From NCBI GenBank assembly GCA_947072905.1, contig CAMTKF010000026.1, positions 1 through 38,002 of the forward strand: DNA of 38,002 nucleotides. Direction: 5' to 3'. The notes below the pieces were generated by a model. The model was not told where the DNA came from. It saw nothing but the letters and a program-made list of their open reading frames with translations, and searched no databases. This document shows, piece by piece, positions 34,666-38,002 of the stretch (within the stretch, counting starts at the first letter, position 1; each line of letters opens with the position of its first letter). Source of the stretch: an uncultured Bacteroidales bacterium (lineage in GTDB: Bacteria; Bacteroidota; Bacteroidia; Bacteroidales; Muribaculaceae). A program made the position numbers and the translations under genes.

Positions 34666-35871
34666 TCAAGAATCATGTGCAACAGCCATTGTCAACCATA
34701 CCATAAATGCCAATGGACTGCCTCCATAAAAAATGTATCCCTCAGCCATCATGTGTATATAAAATAAAGTCAGCACCCCGCAAGTCAAACCTGCAAACAT
34801 TCCCTTCTTTTTAAATACTCTTGTGTATGATGTAATGAAAACAGGAAGAAGCAATAAGGTTCCAATGATTCCAGTCATAGATAGTAACGTAAGCCATGAA
34901 GATCCGGCTTCGACAGTTCCGGTTGACACATCTACTTGACCACCCTTAGCAGAAAGCTTCATATCAACAGCATCGAAACCAACACCCAATAAGGGACTCG
35001 ACTTAAATTCATCTATCCTTGACTCCCATCTGTCCTCTCGGGAGGAATACATACTACCTGCGGCTATATTGCCTTCGTTTTTTGCAATGACTGCATCTAA
35101 AGCACCACTCCAAATAGGAAATGACAGAATTCCAACAACAGCAATTCCAACAATAGTTTTAAAAAACTTAAACGCGGCGCCTTTCATCCTGTAAATGGCA
35201 ACCAAAGAGCCTCCAATAGTTGCCAATAATGCAGATCTTGAAGCGGAAAAGAACAAAGCGCAAGCACATAATGCAGTAAATATCCAATATATACGCTTCT
35301 TACTTCGTTTTTCACTGCGCATACTAAGATAACTGCCATAAATTACACCAATGCCGGCTATCGGACCTAATGTCATGGAATGTGTTGTAAGACCGCCAAA
35401 TGTCCCTACTCCGAAAACATAATCTTTCTCATCCGGGAGCATGAAATTAATCCCTAAAAACTTTGCAAAGAAGGAACCTACTCCCAAAAATATACAGAAG
35501 AATAACATTATCCGGAAGATATTCTTTCTTAGTCCTGCCGTCTTTGCGCCTTCAATCAATGAAGAAACACATGTAATCATTAAGAGGAAAAGGACATATC
35601 TTTCCCAGGATTTAAATATAGAATCAGGATTTACGATTATCAACTGGAGCGGTATGTAAATCAGAAATATCACTAACGGGGTATATAAACCATGATGTTT
35701 CTGCAATAAAAGATATAAAGCATAAAGAATCATACCGCCATAAATCAATGGCTGTGGTATGGGAAATGCGCCGGAAACACGGCACATCATCAGCACTCCA
35801 AACCAGAATGTCGGTTTATCACATTCATGGTAAAAGTGTGAAATATTTCTTAATATTTCAGATCCAATCAT
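34666..35871 (-). CDS. Wzy-like O-antigen/capsule polymerase (O-antigen ligase superfamily)
   Basis: This 401-residue polytopic membrane protein has about 10-11 hydrophobic segments and no N-terminal signal peptide. It resembles the Wzy_C/O-antigen ligase superfamily, which joins lipid-linked repeat units on the periplasmic face. The conserved short stretch SASRSALLAT (209-218) is typical, and a large periplasmic loop follows at about 255-325 (YSSREDRWESRIDEFKSSPLLGVGF), with the SPLLGVGF phrase common in the family. It overlaps the upstream GT4 by 4 nt. A ligase role is the alternative, but its place among glycosyltransferases favours polymerase. Confidence 0.83.
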   Translation of the reverse strand: MIGSEILRNISHFYHECDKPTFWFGVLMMCRVSGAFPIPQPLIYGGMILYALYLLLQKHHGLYTPLVIFLIYIPLQLIIVNPDSIFKSWERYVLFLLMITCVSSLIEGAKTAGLRKNIFRIMLFFCIFLGVGSFFAKFLGINFMLPDEKDYVFGVGTFGGLTTHSMTLGPIAGIGVIYGSYLSMRSEKRSKKRIYWIFTALCACALFFSASRSALLATIGGSLVAIYRMKGAAFKFFKTIVGIAVVGILSFPIWSGALDAVIAKNEGNIAAGSMYSSREDRWESRIDEFKSSPLLGVGFDAVDMKLSAKGGQVDVSTGTVEAGSSWLTLLSMTGIIGTLLLLPVFITSYTRVFKKKGMFAGLTCGVLTLFYIHMMAEGYIFYGGSPLAFMVWLTMAVAHDS

Positions 35872-37085
35872 AATTTTGAAAGATATTCAATATAATTTTT
35901 CACAAGGACATCAATATCATATTTGTGAATCAGATGTTGATTAACCGGAGAATCCATCTGTCGCATAATGATGTCGGCCAGCTTGATGTAATCATGAGGC
36001 TCAATCAACCATAAATGTTTCTCGTCATCCGAAATATATTCTGAATATCCTTGATTTAAGCAACCGACAAAAGGCACTCCGCAGGCTGCAGCCTCAGTAT
36101 ACACGCATCCGAACCCTTCAAAGTAACTTGGGAGTACAAACAGATCAAGCGAATTGAAATACGAAGGCAATTTATCATGCCTCATTTCTTCTTCAAAGAT
36201 GAAATATGAATCCAGATTATGCTTGTTAATATACTGTCTGCAATATTCTTTTGTAGGGCCGGAACCTATAAAAGAAACTTTAAATTTCTTACCTACAGAA
36301 TGATTTAATACTATTTCTTCAATAGCTTTTATTAATGTGATATGATCTTTTAAATCCTGAAAATTTGACACACAACCAATCTTAAAACAATCTCCGTCTT
36401 TTAACCCATCTATTACTCTGAATTTATTCACATCCACTCCATTGTAAAGAACATACGATTTTATATCTCGTGGGATTTCAAGCCCTCTTGCTGCTTCAAG
36501 AGAATCTATATATGGTTTGAAAGCTTCCTGAGGGTGCGGGAAAGGGAAATGTTTTAGATTATATAGTGTTTTTTCACTTATGCAAAGATGCAAATCTATA
36601 TTTTTGAATTGATCGGTGAAATTTTTTACACGAAATGCTATATTAGGACGCCATTTGGCAAATTTTCCGAGTCTAATCTGCACCGGGTCAAGATCGTGAT
36701 ATTGGATTACGGTTTTGATCTGCCTGTTCTTGCTTTTTAATGCTGACAGATAACATGCCAGACTCGCTGTGTGGGCATGAGCGACCGCTATATCTCTTAA
36801 GTCAATCTTCAGATTGTCAAGTATGTTCAACAGTATGTAGCCATTGATGGAATGCCCCAGACCATTAAAGAAATAGCTTGGCATAAACCAAGATGGCAGA
36901 CGATGCACCGTCATTCCATCTATTACGTAAGTGCTGTGTTTTGTCGCAATCCCTTGGGTGACAAAAACTATCACTTCATATTCGGAATTATGTTGAATAG
37001 CCTTTACCTGATCGAAAACATAGGCGCCCCTCCATGAATCCGGAGAAGGGAAAAACGGAGTTATGCAAAGATAGTATTTTGCCAT
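35868..37085 (-). CDS. Family 4 glycosyltransferase
   Basis: This 405-residue GT-B enzyme starts MAKYYLCITPFFPSPDSWRGAYVFDQ. It has the GT4 N-terminal pattern with HAHTASLACYLS and TVIQYHDLD. The C-terminal domain has FKIGCVSNFQDLKDHITLIKAI, IGSGPTKEYCRQYI, and the E-x7-E motif in SYFEGFGCVYTEAAACGVPFVG. The coding region is AT-rich like the rest of this half of the locus. It starts 20 nt after the acyltransferase stop and overlaps the Wzy-like gene by 4 nt. Confidence 0.87.
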   Translation of the reverse strand: MAKYYLCITPFFPSPDSWRGAYVFDQVKAIQHNSEYEVIVFVTQGIATKHSTYVIDGMTVHRLPSWFMPSYFFNGLGHSINGYILLNILDNLKIDLRDIAVAHAHTASLACYLSALKSKNRQIKTVIQYHDLDPVQIRLGKFAKWRPNIAFRVKNFTDQFKNIDLHLCISEKTLYNLKHFPFPHPQEAFKPYIDSLEAARGLEIPRDIKSYVLYNGVDVNKFRVIDGLKDGDCFKIGCVSNFQDLKDHITLIKAIEEIVLNHSVGKKFKVSFIGSGPTKEYCRQYINKHNLDSYFIFEEEMRHDKLPSYFNSLDLFVLPSYFEGFGCVYTEAAACGVPFVGCLNQGYSEYISDDEKHLWLIEPHDYIKLADIIMRQMDSPVNQHLIHKYDIDVLVKNYIEYLSKL

Positions 37086-37105
37086 CGGGAATCTCTTGTT
37101 ATCAG

Positions 37106-37945
37106 TTATTTCTTGTATATTTTACCGAAAAGCGAGAGATACAACCATCTATTCATTGAGATCATCTTGTATACAAATATGCTGGCGGTAACAATGGGTA
37201 CTGCTACAAGGAAAGCCATTGTAAGTTGCCAAATGAAAGGGTTGCCTATCAACAATATTCTATGGACACTTTCCGGAAATGATGGTATGAAGAAATAATG
37301 AATTACGTAGATTCCTAAACTGCACCGACCCACATATATCAACAACCGGCCGACTACAGAATGAGGATTCACAGATTGCTGCATAAAGTTTTGAATCACT
37401 ATTATCGCACCGAGAGTGCCAAAGAATATCAAGAGCATATTATGCATCTCAAAGAAATACCAGTTCAGAAAATAGAAAATAAAACCAATAGCGAAAACAA
37501 ATGAGTTTTTGAAAAGTAATCTATTGAACGACGCGTATTTCCTGCATAAAAAGCCTATTAGAAAATATCTGTAGTAGTTTAGCAAGCGGCTTATATTAGC
37601 ATAGGCATCGCCCTCCGCATTGCCTTGTCTGAGCAAGACTATTTTGGCTATAATCAACGTTAACAGTGGCAATAGCCATAAAATCACATAAAGCCATGGC
37701 CGGTGTACGTTCCTAATGGCATATCCATATAAGATGAAAAAAGTTGAAAGAATAAACAGGTAATACAGAAACCAATATCTTTGTCCACCGCCAATAATCA
37801 ATGACAATATATTTTCAGTGTTGTCGGCAAATATATTGTATAGCGTCAAAAACATTAAGTATGGAACCAATAGGATTAAACCACGGTGGAATACCTTCTC
37901 GCCCATTTCTTTCAGAGAAGAAGTCTCTCTAAGAGGGTGTTTCAT
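37106..37945 (-). CDS. Acyltransferase-3 family membrane protein, N-terminal part missing or beyond the window
   Basis: The 279-residue reading has about 8-9 hydrophobic segments and matches the body and end of the acyltransferase-3 family, which acetylates or acylates surface sugars: a KVFHRGLILLVPYLMFL segment, WFLYYLFILS, and a C-terminal SLGIYVIHYFF. Family members (about 330-350 residues) begin with a membrane segment and a D-x-x-R/RG motif followed by an H; these are absent here. The frame remains open to the right edge (19 more codons), so the gene may start outside, but those codons (NAPKQTSHKLTIV) do not look like the expected PLFFFISG segment. A truncation or frameshift is therefore possible. 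Confidence 0.65.
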   Translation of the reverse strand: MKHPLRETSSLKEMGEKVFHRGLILLVPYLMFLTLYNIFADNTENILSLIIGGGQRYWFLYYLFILSTFFILYGYAIRNVHRPWLYVILWLLPLLTLIIAKIVLLRQGNAEGDAYANISRLLNYYRYFLIGFLCRKYASFNRLLFKNSFVFAIGFIFYFLNWYFFEMHNMLLIFFGTLGAIIVIQNFMQQSVNPHSVVGRLLIYVGRCSLGIYVIHYFFIPSFPESVHRILLIGNPFIWQLTMAFLVAVPIVTASIFVYKMISMNRWLYLSLFGKIYKK

Positions 37946-38002
37946 AACGATTGTTAATTTGTGGGAAGTCTGTTTAGGAGCATTGCCACACCTGCAATAA
38001 TA

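Noticed and set aside
37946-38002. Invertible promoter (phase variation) upstream of the capsule operon
   Set aside because: Only 57 nt lie before the first ORF and no inverted repeat or promoter box is visible; the locus promoter is probably further right.
1-38002. CRISPR arrays, tRNAs, rRNAs, insertion sequences, prophage genes
   Set aside because: No regularly spaced repeats, no cloverleaf-like sequences and no transposase or integrase-like proteins were seen on reading both strands.

Overview
The window looks like chromosomal DNA of a gut-type member of the order Bacteroidales (phylum Bacteroidota), possibly a Muribaculaceae-like organism. The evidence is the Bacteroidota promoter signature (TTTG, about 19-21 nt, TAnnTTTG) ahead of several genes, a CHU_C/type IX-sorting-like C-terminal domain, a DUF4286 gene next to ruvC, split methylmalonyl-CoA mutase subunits of the propionate/succinate pathway, a B12-dependent ribonucleotide reductase, and a polysaccharide locus that ends in nucleotide-sugar genes and a WecA/WbpL-like initiating transferase. 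The family-level assignment is an inference. I see no tRNA, rRNA, CRISPR array, transposase or phage gene.

Region 1 (about 120-9850, minus strand) reads as one long transcription unit. It begins with a very large AlbA_2-domain protein, followed by a GT2 glycosyltransferase, a DUF4286 protein, RuvC, a secreted CHU_C-domain protein and a secreted GH51 arabinofuranosidase. The genes overlap or lie within 16 nt of each other, and a strong terminator closes the unit at about 121-161.

Region 2 (about 9999-14190, plus strand) holds the two methylmalonyl-CoA mutase subunits behind a near-consensus promoter and ahead of a strong terminator. Region 3 (14207-18305, plus) holds an AddB-like Fe-S nuclease and HemW. 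Region 4 (18325-19596, plus) is the ribosomal protein operon rpsF-rpsR-rplI with its own promoter, a 5'-leader hairpin and a terminator.

Region 5 (19658-23204) contains a class II ribonucleotide reductase (minus) and a divergent nitroreductase-family gene (plus). The RNR promoter lies so close to its start codon that the mRNA is probably leaderless or nearly so. A 26-bp perfect hairpin forms a two-way terminator against the capsule locus.

Region 6 (23260 to the right edge, minus strand) is the downstream part of a Wzx/Wzy-type capsular or O-antigen polysaccharide operon. In transcription order it encodes an acyltransferase-3 protein (apparently missing its N-terminal part), a GT4, a Wzy-like polymerase, two more GT4s, a WcaF-like acetyltransferase, two GT2s, Gmd, GDP-fucose synthase, a GDP-mannose pyrophosphorylase with a cupin domain, an SDR epimerase/dehydratase, a WecA/WbpL-like phosphosugar transferase, a WbuC-like cupin and a PLP sugar aminotransferase. 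ManC, Gmd and Fcl together give GDP-L-fucose. The transferase, epimerase and aminotransferase at the end probably prepare and load the first sugar on undecaprenyl phosphate. The glycosyltransferase half is clearly more AT-rich than the nucleotide-sugar half, as expected for a variable cassette next to a conserved one. The flippase, chain-length regulator and locus promoter would lie beyond the right edge.
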